Positions 44,114-55,039 of a stretch of DNA of 64,000 bases are shown one piece after another. Under the pieces are notes generated by a model, which made no database searches, had not been told where the DNA came from, and saw only the letters and a program-made list of their open reading frames with translations. Both the position numbers and the translations under genes were made by a program. Source of the stretch: Elymus sibiricus (Eukaryota > Streptophyta > Magnoliopsida > Poales > Poaceae); contig CM077676.1 in the NCBI GenBank assembly GCA_039707655.1, positions 427,529,379 to 427,593,378 on the forward strand. The letters run 5' to 3'. Position 1 is the first letter of the stretch; each line of letters begins with the position of its first letter.

Positions 44114-46241
44114 GAGCATCTTCAACAGGCGCGCAATCGCTCGGCGCGCTAAAAGTAGTTTACAGCGCCGAAATAGCGCTTTTGCGCGCCGCGCGCGGCA
44201 GCGGCTTCACCAGGCGCCCAAAAAATATACAGCGCCAGCGGGCCGCTTCAGCAGACGCGTCAAAATAAAGCGCGCGCGCCCAGCACAAACAACATTTTGC
44301 ATTCATTTTAAAACAAAGAAGATCAAACACACACAAAATAAATCGATCAAAAATAGTTCAATTATTATTACAACTCAAACAACTAAATAAACTTGAATAC
44401 AACAAATAGTTCATGACCAATACAACAAATAATTCAATGCAACATCACGCGTTTTGTCGCCCATTTCATGCCCACCACTCCTCGACTAGATCCTTCTGAA
44501 GTTCATCATGCGTTTCAGCACGTCGAATGGCATGATAGGAGGCAACAAAGCGGGCAACCCTCTCAACCCTCCTCCGCACTCGCACTGGGTGTCCCATCAA
44601 CTCATAGTGCGAGTAGTCTAAATCCTGCCCACGCTCGTTCTCGATGATCATGTTATGCATGATCACACAAGCGTTCATGATGTATCAAAGGATATCTTGA
44701 TCCCAAAATCTAGCCGGCCCCTCACAATAGCAAATTGGGCTTGCAAAATCCCAAAAGCTCTCTCTACATCTTTCCTAGCCGCCGCTTGAGCATTGTGGAA
44801 ATCAAGATTTTTCTTACCTTGGGGTGCAGACAACGGCTTCACAAATGTTTGCCACCTTGGGTAGATGCCATCTGCAAGATAGTAGCCATAGTTGTATGTA
44901 TGGCTATTTGCTACAAACTGCACCGGTGGTAGTTCATCATTTGCAATCTTATTCATGAGTGGAGACCGTTGAACAACATTGATGTCATTCAAAGATCCTA
45001 GCATTCCGAAAAAAGCATGCCAAATCCAAGTCTCTTGATCGGCCACCGCTTCAAGGATTATAGTGAAACCTTTTTTCTGGCCGTGGAATTGTCCATGCCA
45101 TGCCTTAGGACAATTCTTCCAACTCCAATGCATGCAATCTATGGAGCCAAGCATACCTGGGAACCCGCGAGCTTTGTTCATCTCCAAAAGCCTTGCGACG
45201 TCTTCAGCATTGGGAGCTCTCAAATATTCCGGACCAAACACTTGCACGATTCCAACCGCGAAGCGCTTGACACACATGATGACTTGGCTCTCACACATGG
45301 CCAAGTGATCATCAACTAGATCCGCCGGAATACCGTATGCCAGCATACGCAAAGCAACGGTCACCTTTTGAAAGGTGCTATGCCCGAGCTCTCCGGCGGC
45401 ATTCCTCCTTTGCTGAAAAAACTAATCATGGCTTGCCAGTCTCTCTGCAATGTGTTTGAACAACTCGATGCTCATCCTAAAACGGCGTCGAAAGTAGGAC
45501 TCGGGGTACGTGGGATTCTCCGCAAAATAGTGCCTCATCAATCTGTTGTGGGCATCGATCCTGTCCCTCCATAATTTCTGACGACCCAAAACTGAACCAC
45601 CGTGCTTCGGCTTTTTGTTGATGTGCATAGCTAGGACCATTGCGAGGTCCTCCTCCTCTTGAAGATCAAATTCGTCATCGGAAGAATCATGGGACAAACT
45701 CATCTACAAATTTGAAAACAAACTAAAATTTAAAACTACAAACAACATGCTCCAAATTCATCTAAAAAATGAAGTTAGAAGCAACATATACCTTGGAAGC
45801 ATATTGTCGAACACCTTGCGGGCGCCGAGCTGCGAACCACCGCCGGGCGCTGTTCGTCGACAGAACGGGGCGCTCGAGGGCGGCCGCCGGCGGAGGAAGC
45901 AGCGGCGGCCACCAGGGAAGAGGGGGAAGTCGCGCGCGCGGTGCGGAACGGCGGGGGAAGCAGCAGGTCGCCGCCGGCAGCGCGGGGCGGGGCGAAAGTG
46001 GGCGCGGGCGAGGGAAGGCGCGGCGGTTGGTCGTTCGCGCGCGTTTTGTTTCAGTCGCACGCGCGGTAGCGGGCGCCTGAAATAACCAGCGCGCGATGCA
46101 GTTCTTCTCCGCGCGCGGGGTGGTTTTTAGCGCGCGCGCGTTTTTTGCGCCTCTGCTGGAGCGGTTGATTCGACCGTGCGCGCGCTAAAAAATCGTTTTT
46201 TAAGGCGCGCCGCTTATTTAGCGCCTCTGTTGGAGATGCTC
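44114..46241 (-). mobile_element. PIF/Harbinger transposon, 2.1 kb
   Basis: The ends are GAGCATCTTCAACAGGCGCG and its inverse (GCGCCTCTGTTGGAGATGCTC), flanked by TTA at 44111-44113 and 46242-46244. Subterminal DNA is extremely rich in GCGCGC. One transposase gene is on the minus strand. No separate Myb-like second gene was found, so the element may depend on relatives for that partner. Confidence 0.9.
44466..45703 (-). pseudogene. Harbinger (HARBI1-like, DDE_Tnp_4) transposase with three point lesions
   Basis: The gene starts at ATG 45703 with an acidic N-terminus (DSSDDEFDLQEEEDLAM) and a helix-turn-helix-like region (RRFRMSIELFKHIAERL). The catalytic DDE residues are visible in GSIDCMHW, GSLNDINVV and DVERAFGIL. 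The C-terminus carries MNACVIMHNMIIENERGQDL. The protein would cut element ends at TTA targets. Lesions: TAG at 45422-45424 in place of the family's tryptophan codon, a 1-nt loss at about 44713-44718, and TGA at 44685-44687 again in place of tryptophan. About 410 residues would be expected without them. So few faults suggest recent loss. Confidence 0.88.
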
Positions 46242-46440
46242 TTATTAGCAGCCTATAAGGGCAGATTGTAATCGGATGTTATTAAAGCAATAAAACTCCC
46301 CATGTTCCCGGCAAAAAAAAGAATCGTGTATCAGGTGTCTTCATTCATAACGAGAAACCTAACCCCTCGTAGTATGTTTTGTTCTCTTGGGACAGATTCG
46401 AACTAGCTTGGTGGGGCAGTCTTATCTCAATCCCCAGAAC

Positions 46441-47624
46441 ATGGAAGGGCAGGAAACGCGGCAATAGCCGCCGGCGGCCATCTCGGCCGTGCTCGACGAC
46501 GACGATCTCCTCGGCGAGATCGAGATCATCCTCGGCGTCGCCTTCCCCACCAGCCTCGTTCGCGTTGCCCTGGTTTGCAAGCGCTGGCTCAGCCTCGCCT
46601 CCACGCCTGCCTTCCTCCGCCGCTTCCGCGACCTCCACCCGCCCAGCCTCCTGGGCTTCTACGTCTTCACTACGTATATCAAGAGCCCGCGGTTCATACC
46701 GATGCCTCAGCCCCCTGAGCTCCACACACCGTCGTCCAAAGCAGTAGCTTCAATTTGGACGCCTTGAGCTTCCACGTGCAAGTAGCTGAATGCTGGAACG
46801 GCCTCCTCCTGCTCACCTCCCCCTTGCGCCCCAAGCGCCAGCAGCCCATAAGGACGGTGCGCTGGCCCCTGTACCCTACGAGAAATACGAGCGTCCTCCC
46901 ACCAGTCCCGGATGCCAGCATCGCTGACGGCATCACATACTGCGATCATGACGTCTTCTCCAACGGCGGCCATGCCCTGTCCTTCTTCTGCTTGGCATTA
47001 GGTTCTGAAGGGCAACAGACAATTGTGCATCTGTATGTGTTACAAAACGATATTTGGGCCATCCACTCTTCGGTAGTAAGTGAAGTCCCTAACATCGAAC
47101 TCATATTCGTTAGTTTGATCGGTGACAGGAAGATCTATAATCTGGCCTATGTGGGCAAGATTTATAAATTATTCGTGCTAGATCTTGTGTCTTCATCTTT
47201 GTCGCTAGTTAACCTCCCCGAAGATGTGGACTACAGCAGAACCGAGCTGTCGCTCACACACGATTCTGGGATTCATCTGATCCATGTAAAGGATTGTCAG
47301 CTTCGCATCTGGCTCTACAAGATGGATAGCAATGACGTCCACAGCTGGTTTCTTGTGGACACCATTTATTTGGGTGAGATATGTGCTAATCATATGACAC
47401 CAACTCGCATCTTTGAGGATGTTTGTTATTTTGATCTCACCGTCCATGCAGCAGGGTTCAACTCTGAGTTTGTTTTCATGGAATCGGATCGTGTCCTCTA
47501 CCTTTTGGATATTAAACGCAAGGCGGCAAAGAAGGTTTATGAGCTGACACCATACGATAAACACTTGTTTGGTGTCACTCCCTTTATGATGGTCTGGCCT
47601 CCTAAATTCCCTGTGATGAAGTAA
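46441..47624 (+). pseudogene. F-box protein gene, copy 3 (nonsense codon 9 and one frameshift)
   Basis: It starts at ATG 46441 (MEGQETRQ), but codon 9 is TAG (46465-46467) where copy 2 has TCG. The F-box follows (LLGEIEIILGVAFPTSLVRV with a two-residue gain, VCKRWLSLA). A 2-nt gain or 1-nt loss near 46730-46736 shifts the frame. From about 46740 the C-terminal domain is completely open to TAA 47622-47624 (ALSFFCLALGSEGQQTIVHL, LVSSSLSLVNLPED, TPFMMVWPPKFPVMK). It is the best preserved of the three and defines the natural C-terminus. Use of an internal start could in principle give a protein lacking the F-box; that is speculation. Confidence 0.85.
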
Positions 47625-48511
47625 GGATGCATACGGAACAATAATGCTGCAAGGTTTGCCTCTTGTTGATCTGTTTAGTACCATGGTCTAGTTTCTAGTA
47701 TGAACTAAGCTAATACTGTATCTCGTTTACGATGTTCACCATGTGCATGCTAATTTCTGATTCTAATTTTTTGTTAAATTAGCACACCACGTGACCACAT
47801 CCATTCCAGTTCCACATTAGATACTGCTCTCCCTTTGTTCACCAATATAAGACATTTTAGACTGACCATACAAGTCTCTAAAACAACTTATATTAATGAA
47901 CAGAGGAAGTACTTCCGTTTTGTTCGCTCCTAGAGAATAAGAATATTTTCCACACTAGATATATTGATTTTATTCACTGCTATCTTTAAGAATTACTCCA
48001 TTAGAATACTTTTAAGCAAATTCCTACCGTTAAGGCGTTGGCGTTCTAACACCTTTAGATTAGAACTTGGACATCACCACATAACTCAAGGTTTGGATTC
48101 TTCATTCTTCGAGTCTGAAATTTTTCCTTCTTGAAGCACAAGGATGTTAATCCATCTTGAGTTTCAGGGTGGTTGAACTATTGTTGTGTGTATGCCACGG
48201 TCCATACATTGTCTTTATTTTGAGCACAAGTATACCCTGTACACAGTTAACACAGTAAGAGATACTTCATTTATCAATGGTTTATTGTTATATTTATTAA
48301 ATTTCATTTTCCTATTTTTGCTTGGTGGGAATAGAAATAGATTATTTAGAAGAGTGCAAATATCAAGCCTTTTAATGAATACATAACAGTTTGGAAATTT
48401 TTCTTTGATGATTCTCAAAAAAACGTGCACTCCATAGTTTTGCAAAAATATTGCTGAAAGTTGTTTGCTATTGAAAAAATAAATATTACTATTGAGCATT
48501 TGAACTACAAT
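47625..48511 (+). repeat. 3' flank of the triplicated F-box unit, copy 3 (first part)
   Basis: It aligns with copy 2 from 39640 on, including CACAAGGATGTTAATCCATC at about 48140 (copy 2 near 40019). It continues after the hAT element from 49392 to 49903, and after the LTR element from 52327 to about 52720. Confidence 0.7.
47822..47912. mobile_element. Stowaway-type MITE
   Basis: CTCCCTTTGTTCACCAATAT at the left pairs with ATATTAATGAACAGAGGAAG at the right, with TA at the borders. About 85-90 bp. The matching place in copy 2 lacks it. Confidence 0.65.
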
Positions 48512-49391
48512 TCAACATGGCACCCACCGGGTTCGGGTGCGGGTAATGGTCCCCCAAACCCTTACCCGTCTCATTATTTTTCACCCAAACCCATACCCGT
48601 ACCCGCACCTCGGGTTTCAAATTGTTCCCATACCCGTACCCGGCCGGGTGCGGGTAATACCCGCGGGTAAGAATACCCGTCTCGGCCACCTGACCCAATT
48701 CACACTTCACGATGTATTTTTTTTAGCATTTTTGCATATATGCATAACATTTCAACATGTATACTTCAAAATTTCAACACATTTTAGCATTTCAGCACAT
48801 ACATATCATGATTTGTTGTGCGATGGAATAAAAAAATGGTATTAATTTTCAAAAGTGGATGGCAATACGCATGAACTAGATGGCACCAAACAATGTACAA
48901 TTATATTCATGGATGAGTAGCCTGTAAGTAAACTTCTTAGAGAAACATTCATATATGTTCTTTCTTGGTTTTTCCAATTACAAGACAAACAAGAGGGATA
49001 CAATTTTCTCTAATTTTCTTTTATTGAAGTTACTTCTACAGCCCGTACTTCGAAATGATCAAATGAAGAAGACTATATATTAAGATCAACAAAAATAGAG
49101 ACAAAATCATGACTTCACAAAATAGGATCAACGCATTTAAACAAGATCATGCACGTGGGTAAGGGAAGGGGATTTTGAGTCGATGCCAGGAGTTGCATTC
49201 CCGTACGCGGGTATGCGGGTACGTGGGTATGGGTATTGCCTTCCCGTACCCGTACCCGTACCCGGCTTACCCGATGGGTACATTTTTTTCCCATTTATAA
49301 ACCCATGGGTATTTATTTTTCCCAAACCCTTACCCTAATAGGGTTTTTACCCGTCGGGTTCGCGGGTAGCGGGTACCCATTGCCATGTTGA
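48512..49391. mobile_element. Non-autonomous hAT element with CCCGTA-rich ends, 880 bp
   Basis: It begins TCAACATGGCA and ends TGCCATGTTGA, with a perfect 8-bp duplication ACTACAAT (48504-48511 and 49392-49399). Both subterminal regions are arrays of ACCCGT/ACGGGT-like hexamers in opposite orientations. The middle is AT-rich without a transposase. Copy 2 lacks the insertion. Confidence 0.85.
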
Positions 49392-49903
49392 ACTACAATA
49401 TAATGAAATCTATTTTTTTGCGGGGAATAATTAAATGTAATTGTCCTTATATTTTATCAGGTAACTGAAGCAGTGAATTATCAAGTGGGATAACCAATCA
49501 AAAGGTAGCAGAAAATGCAGATGTGTGGCCTACATTAGTACCGAATTAACAGTGCTCAACACTGCAAGTTGGTCACGTGATATTAACATGTATGGTGACG
49601 TTAGTTTTACCATGTGGATGGTGACGCTAGTATTGCCGTGTGGACTTATACAGATTTTTAGCGTTTATTACATGCTTGCTTCTGTACTGATGCTTCATCG
49701 AGGTAAATATGATATACTGATTCTGAAAGGTCAAAAAATAGCATGTCTCCAGCGTGCGGATTATGCCGACATTCCACTGTTCCATTCAGCTCTAGTGTGC
49801 TGGTCTAAATTTGATGTACCAGATTGAATGATCTCTATGGTTCCTGGGTTTATGTGCAAGTTCCATTGTTGGCTGACTCCCCCGATGATCATCTATTCCA
49901 TGT

Positions 49904-50063
49904 TGTTAGAAGGGAATATAGAGAGATTGGTGGAATCGATGATTTATTGCTTCAGCCTCGTGGACATGATCATCTTGGAGTACAAGATCATCTTGGAGTA
50001 CAAGACAAGGTAGAATAAATCCTACGTTATCCTACGTTTCCTAAATAACCATGATACTCAACA
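49904..50063 (-). repeat. 3' LTR of the small LTR element
   Basis: It matches the right LTR except for a few substitutions and the duplicated CATCTTGGAGTACAAGA stretch that replaces the TATA region. Confidence 0.75.
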
Positions 50064-52150
50064 TCCCCCCGTAGTCACAACGGTAGCAACGCAGACGGTG
50101 AGACTGGAGAAGAATACGAAGGTAAGCCGATGGACATCCTCCCACAGTCGTAACGGTCGATGCATCGTGTAAGTCGTGGCTGGAGTGGAAACCGACGAGG
50201 TTGCTCAAGCAAGGCGGTAGCCCTTTGTGTCGATGTTGATGTAGCCGAGAGCGTAGGGTGGTGTAGCCGTGCGAAGAACGCCGTGGTCGATGTCGAGTCG
50301 GGGTGGCCGGTGTCGAGGAAGTCGCCGTGGAGCCGCGGGCGCAAGGAGGAGCCGAGTTAGTCATGGGCGCAGTGGTGTCGAGGTAGTGGTGCGCCGGGGA
50401 GAAGACGATGTTGACGACGCATCGCGCCGGGGTTGCCAAGCCCGGGGACACATCGTAGACGAAGGCACGCACCGGTGTTGCCAGCACCGGGCATGCGTAG
50501 ACGGATGAAGACGAAGTTGACGAAGCGCCGACCAGGCTTGCCAGGCCCGGGGACACGTCGTGGACGAAGGCATGCATCGTTGTTGCCAGCACCGGGCATG
50601 CGTAGACAAGGGACCTGCACGAGCTGTACGCCATGTCGAGGAGTCGGAGGACCAGCAGAGAAGAAGACTCGATGACGGTTGTGGCGCCAATCGGTCTGGG
50701 GCCGATGTCACCAACGGTGGTCGGAGTAGACGAAGTGGTCGGGGAAGATGATGGCGACGCTGGCGACGGGCTGGTGCTGGACGTAGACGAAGGGGGTGGA
50801 CGGGCGGCGGCGGCTACAGGGGTAGCAGCGGCGGAGGCCGAAGAAGAGCGGCGGCGACGGCCTGACGGCGGCGGCGGCTAGTTAGGAGCGCGGCGGCGGT
50901 GCTCGAAGTAGGCGAAGAACCCGAGAGCGTGACGAAGACCGGCGCGGACGGTGGCGTTCCCGCGCCAGGGGAGGCGGCGCGGCGCATACCACGAAAAGTC
51001 AACGCGCGGTGACGGCGGGGGGGACCGCTGGTCGCGGCGCTACGGCCCGAAGGGGCGACGCAGCAGCGGCGGGCGGGCGGGTCGGGGCGACGGCGGGAAG
51101 ACCTCGGGGCGGTTGCATGGACCGCGTGCCACGCTCACTACGGCCCGACGGGGCGACGCAGCGGCAACGCGAGGGTCGGTGCAGCCTCGGGGACGGCCTG
51201 GAGCGGACGGCCTCGGGGCGGCGGTTGACCGCGGGCCGCGACACTACGGCCCGAAGGGGCGACGCAGTGGTAGCGCGCGGGATGGTGCAACCACGGGGAC
51301 GGCCTCAGGGCGGCGGCGGGGACCACATGCCGCGGCGCTACGGCCCGAAGGGGCGACGCAGCGGCAGCCCGATGCTCGATCGGTGTAGGGGCGCGCTGTA
51401 CTCGGGACGGTCTTCACGGGACCTGCGGAGGCGCGCGCAACCGACGGGCCAGGTCGGTCGCACTGCGCAGATGAGGAGGATCGCGGCAGCGGGCGGGTGA
51501 TCAATCCGATCGCGCGCGAGGTCGGGGACGCCGCTCGGTGGAGGCGGGGTGGTGGCAGAGTCCCGGTCATAGCAGGGCGGCGACAACCGGCGTAGATCGA
51601 CGGGCGAGCCGACGCGCGAACGGCGGCTGTGATGGGCCGCCGCATGGTGCGAGGCCGCCGGGTCGGGGCGGAGGCCGGGTGGGCGCGCAGGAGTCCCGGT
51701 CGGAGTAGGGCGGCGACATCCGGCGTAGATCGACAGGCGAGCCGACGCGCGAACGGCGGCTGTGATGGGCCGCCGCATCGCGCGAGGCCGCCGGGTCGGG
51801 GCGACGGGCGGGCAGACGCGCGGACGACGGGCGTGAGGGGCCGCCTGTCGCGCGAGGCCGCCGAGTCGGTGAAGAAGCCGGCGGGTCGTGCTGGTGTTGG
51901 AGTAGAGGCGCACGGAGGTCGATGGCGGCGGCGGGCGACGCAATCCGATCTATGATCGGTAAACCAAAAAGTAAACGCCGATCAAGGTGATCGGCGAGAG
52001 AGAGAAAACCCCGGATCAAAGGATCGGGAAAAAGACTCTATAGGGCAGCCGATCAACACGACCGGCGGACGAACCCTAGGTACGGGCGGCGCGGCCCCCG
52101 GCGGCGGTCATGGAAGCCGACCGCCCCGGGGGCGGCGGCTAGGGTTTGGA
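50064..52150 (-). repeat. GC-rich cargo of the small LTR element with internal repeats
   Basis: A 105-base unit containing CCCGGGGACAC.TCGT and CAGCACCGGGCATGCGTAGA occurs twice (from 50431 and 50536). TACGGCCCGAAGGGGCGACG-type phrases recur four times between 51040 and 51360. A unit with GACGCGCGAACGGCGGCTGT occurs near 51610 and 51745. Open frames exist on both strands but show no known domain. Confidence 0.5.
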
Positions 52151-52168
52151 TCGGTTAGGCTGATACCA

Positions 52169-52326
52169 TGTTAGAAGGGAATATAGAGGGATTGGTGGAA
52201 TCGATGATTTATTGCTTCAGCCTCGTGGGCATATATATAGGAGTACATGACCATCTTGGAGTACAAGACAATGTAGAATAAATCCTATGTTATCCTACGT
52301 TTCCTAAATAACCATGATACTCCACA
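52169..52326 (-). repeat. 5' LTR of the small LTR element, with TATA box
   Basis: On the minus strand CTATATATAT lies at 52231-52240. The left LTR has lost this stretch through a local duplication of CATCTTGGAGTACAAGA. Confidence 0.7.
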
Positions 52327-52799
52327 CATGGGTTGCTCCCTCATCCTTATGTTCTGGAAAAAAGTGTTGCTCTCACTGATCAGGTGTCCAGGCATGCTAA
52401 TATTTTCGTTATTGCGGCTATCCCCAGGCGATGATATTATGTTGTGTAGGCTTTCATGTTTCCCTCAAGTGTTATATCTCCGAAGGTTATGTGTGGTCTG
52501 CATAGCGATGGAATCACGGATGATCTGCTTTCGTCTCTGTAGTTTGTAGGCTAAATTGACCTGCCTAATATGTTGGCATTCCTGGAGAGTTCATTGATTC
52601 TACTACGTAGTAAAAGACAACCTTGTGTCACGGCCATAACAACGATACGAGACCACACCTCACATTCTGAATCAATTCAGCAATGTGGCTAACTACACAT
52701 GCTCCTTGGACATTGCATGACGGAAGCTGAAGATTAATTGCCAGTTCTGAACTCATCATATAGGACACTAACATGCGTCAACCAAATTACTAAGCCTAT

Positions 52800-53186
52800 A
52801 TGCCGCGAAGATCATGGTCCCATCCTCGTTCCGCAGTACCATTCCAGCAGAAGATGGCCATGCAACATTCAGATAGGCCGGTGATCGTCCAATCGGCTTC
52901 TTCGAATGCATTGGTAACCCTCACGGACGATACACTGTCCAGATCAGCCTATGGTCATCTTGACGATGAGATTAAAGCTCACATGGTGATTAGGGAGTTT
53001 GTTCCTTGTAAAATTGGTCGAGATCAGAATAGGGTAGCACATCTTTTGGCACATTATAGCCGTACCGAGTGTTGTATTGCGGTATGGTTGAACTCGAGTC
53101 CTCCATGATGTGAGGAGCAGCTGTCTCGAGATTGTAACCCTATCCTTTTGGATTAAAACTCCCTTTTACCCCTAAAAAAAAAAGGG
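52800..53186 (+). mobile_element. 5'-truncated LINE, RNase H end and poly(A) tail
   Basis: The frame 52848-53108 reads as the C-terminal RNase H-like part of a plant LINE ORF2 (DRPVIVQSASSNALVTL, then IGRDQNRVAHLLAHYSRTE, then AVWLNSSPP). It is followed by a 3' UTR and a run of A at about 53176-53186. The 5' side is cut off near 52800 within the F-box flank. Confidence 0.75.
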
Positions 53187-53189
53187 ACT

Positions 53190-53984
53190 GACAGCGACCT
53201 GTAGTCCCAGGAAGCTGTCGAATTTCGCTAAGGGTTTAGGGCCTAGGGTCGCTGTCAGTCTTGTTGTCTTCTCTAATAATAAATTACCAAGCCGGCTTTG
53301 CTCTCGCCACAAGACTGATCAGCGACCTGTTGTGCCAGCAAAGCTGATGTCCGGCCAGAGGGCAAGGAATTGGCTAAACATTTCAGATTCATATCTGATA
53401 ATATCCATCTTCTGTTGAGCCGATGCTACACTCCCATGAATATCTATCCAATTTTGTAGGGTGTCCACGTATTTTAAGGTTTGAGCTGCAAAATGAACTT
53501 TGATGAACAGTTACTCTTTCAAAATGAACTTTGGAGGGTGTCCACGTATTTTGAAACTAATTATCTACATTTATGATTTTGTAACTACCAAAGAATATTC
53601 AGATTACATTTTTAGCATTTTGAAGATTGCGCCAATTAAATGCGGGCCTCCAGAAATAATAAACCCATAGTGCCAACTATTGAAAAAAACGGAAGGCTAT
53701 TATCATTTGGGTTCTGTTTGAATTTTTTTTTTTGAGGGCTTCTGTTTGATTTTTTGAGTAGCATGTCCCTAGTAAACCTGCAACTCATATTAGAAAATCC
53801 ATTTTGTTTCTATTTTGTCAGTATGGTGTTCATTTCTCTTGCGTTATACTTTACAAAATAGGTTTGCGACCTGCTTTTAAATAAAGCCACATGACCGAAC
53901 AATAGAAAGAGTTGACAAAAATCCTTTTTCAAAGAAGATAAAAGAACATCAGACAAACAAAGAGGGCAATGCAAAACAATGCAC
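53190..53984. other. Intergenic stretch, nothing recognised
   Basis: The phrase GACTGACAGCGACCTGT and its near-inverse (GGTCGCTGTCAGTC) lie 60-70 bases apart at about 53188 and 53246. Otherwise AT-rich DNA without a supported gene. Confidence 0.3.
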
Positions 53985-54530
53985 AAGCACTACTGGAATT
54001 GACACCTACGCCGAGAGCCAGAAACACTCGGCAAAGGGCCTAAAACACTCGGCAAAGTCTTTGCCGAGAGTTGCACTCGGCAAAGGCCACCCGGCATACA
54101 CCTCTCAGGCAAACGGGAATTTGCCGAGAGCCATCCATCGGACACTCGGCAACAAGTTTGTCGAGTGTTTTCATGGCGCTCGGCAAAGGTTTAAACTCGG
54201 TAAAAAAGCAACTAACGGAGAACGAAAACGGAGGAAATCAGTCAGTTTGCCAGGTGTCACAAATGTGTCCGAGTGGTGCACTCGGTAAAACTTTTTTGCA
54301 GAAATAAACAAAAGACACCGGCGGCGGCGCTGATGGCCGGAGCTCGTCGCGCTTGCGGTAGAGGCGGGGCTCAAGACGACGGACGGGTCTACCTGTCGTT
54401 GTCTAGCTGCTCATCTCATCAGTACACACCCACACATCAGCCGGCGAGCTTCTAATCCAAAGCATGTAATCGCATCCCGCCGGCCGAGCCACACGCATAC
54501 ATCAATACACAATACACAAGCATGCATGCA

Positions 54531-54893
54531 TCAACATGCCAACACAACACACTCCGGAACAACGCCGGACAACGCACACGCATCACGCCGCGAGCCGCAT
54601 AGCGAGTTGAAGCCGTCGATCTCCGAGATGCCGTAGATGTCCGGGCCACTGCCATGCTCGAGGTTGAACTTGGCCAGCGTCGCGAGCGGGTGGCTGAAGA
54701 GCACGCCTGCACAGGGCGCCGCCCAAGTCGCCGGTCTTCCGCTCTTCTCCGGCGGCCGGTGGTGGACAGTGAGATGTGCATGGTGTGAGAAGATAGAGAA
54801 GAAAGAGAGAGGAGGTGTTCGTGGCTGTGATTGACATGGAGGAGATAAGGAGAGAGAGGGAAAGGCGCCGGTGTGGTAAAGCAAGGCTGCCAC
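54531..54893 (-). pseudogene. Captured gene fragment, possibly thaumatin-like
   Basis: Within the CACTA element the minus strand is GC-rich and open for about 120 codons. The part read from about 54701 to 54600 (LATLAKFNLEHG, then IYGISEIDGFN) follows the pattern of thaumatin-like proteins just after their first cysteines, where an 'ATLAEF...DFYDVS..DGFN' type phrase is usual. The upstream part looks like an untranslated leader. Only this short piece is present, so no protein function is expected. The family assignment is from pattern memory and could be wrong. Confidence 0.38.
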
Positions 54894-55039
54894 GTCATCG
54901 ATCCACGTGATTTCGTGAGATTGGTCGAGAGTGTGCTTTCTCTTAGCCCGACTTTTACCGAGTGTAACACTCGAGAAATACCAAAAAGTATTAGAAATAT
55001 TGCAAATGAATCAAAAAATTGGGAATTGCTATTAAATAT

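Larger units (their letters stand above)
43900..46318 (+). mobile_element. LINE 3' end fragment, split by the Harbinger element
   Basis: To the right of the Harbinger element, ATTAAAGCAATAAAACTCCC ends in a short poly(A) run (about 46311-46318), typical of grass LINE tails. The DNA left of it (43910-44110) continues in the same direction across the TTA target. No reverse-transcriptase sequence remains, so the identification rests on the tail. Confidence 0.4.
49904..52326 (-). mobile_element. Small non-autonomous LTR retrotransposon, 2.4 kb
   Basis: LTR-like direct repeats of 160 and 158 bp lie at 49904-50063 and 52169-52326. Next to the right repeat, the minus strand reads TGGTATCAGCCTAACC, an initiator-Met tRNA primer site. 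Next to the left one is GGGGGGA, the polypurine tract. So it runs on the minus strand. Target copies are CATGT (49899-49903) and CATGG (52327-52331); copy 2 shows the undisturbed site near 41405. The interior is very GC-rich and lacks gag or pol. It has TRIM/LARD character. Confidence 0.85.

Noticed and set aside
26239..47624. A self-incompatibility-like locus (secreted peptides plus F-box genes)
   Set aside because: The pairing is suggestive, but all F-box copies are dead and no DUF247-type gene is present, so there is no support for such a locus.
50951..51955. Several Arg/Gly/Ala-rich frames in the small LTR element
   Set aside because: GC-rich repeats keep all six frames open; no domain is visible in any of them.
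53188..53262. Short inverted phrases GACTGACAGCGACC and GGTCGCTGTCAGTC as transposon ends
   Set aside because: No target duplication was found and the enclosed piece is too short to assign.
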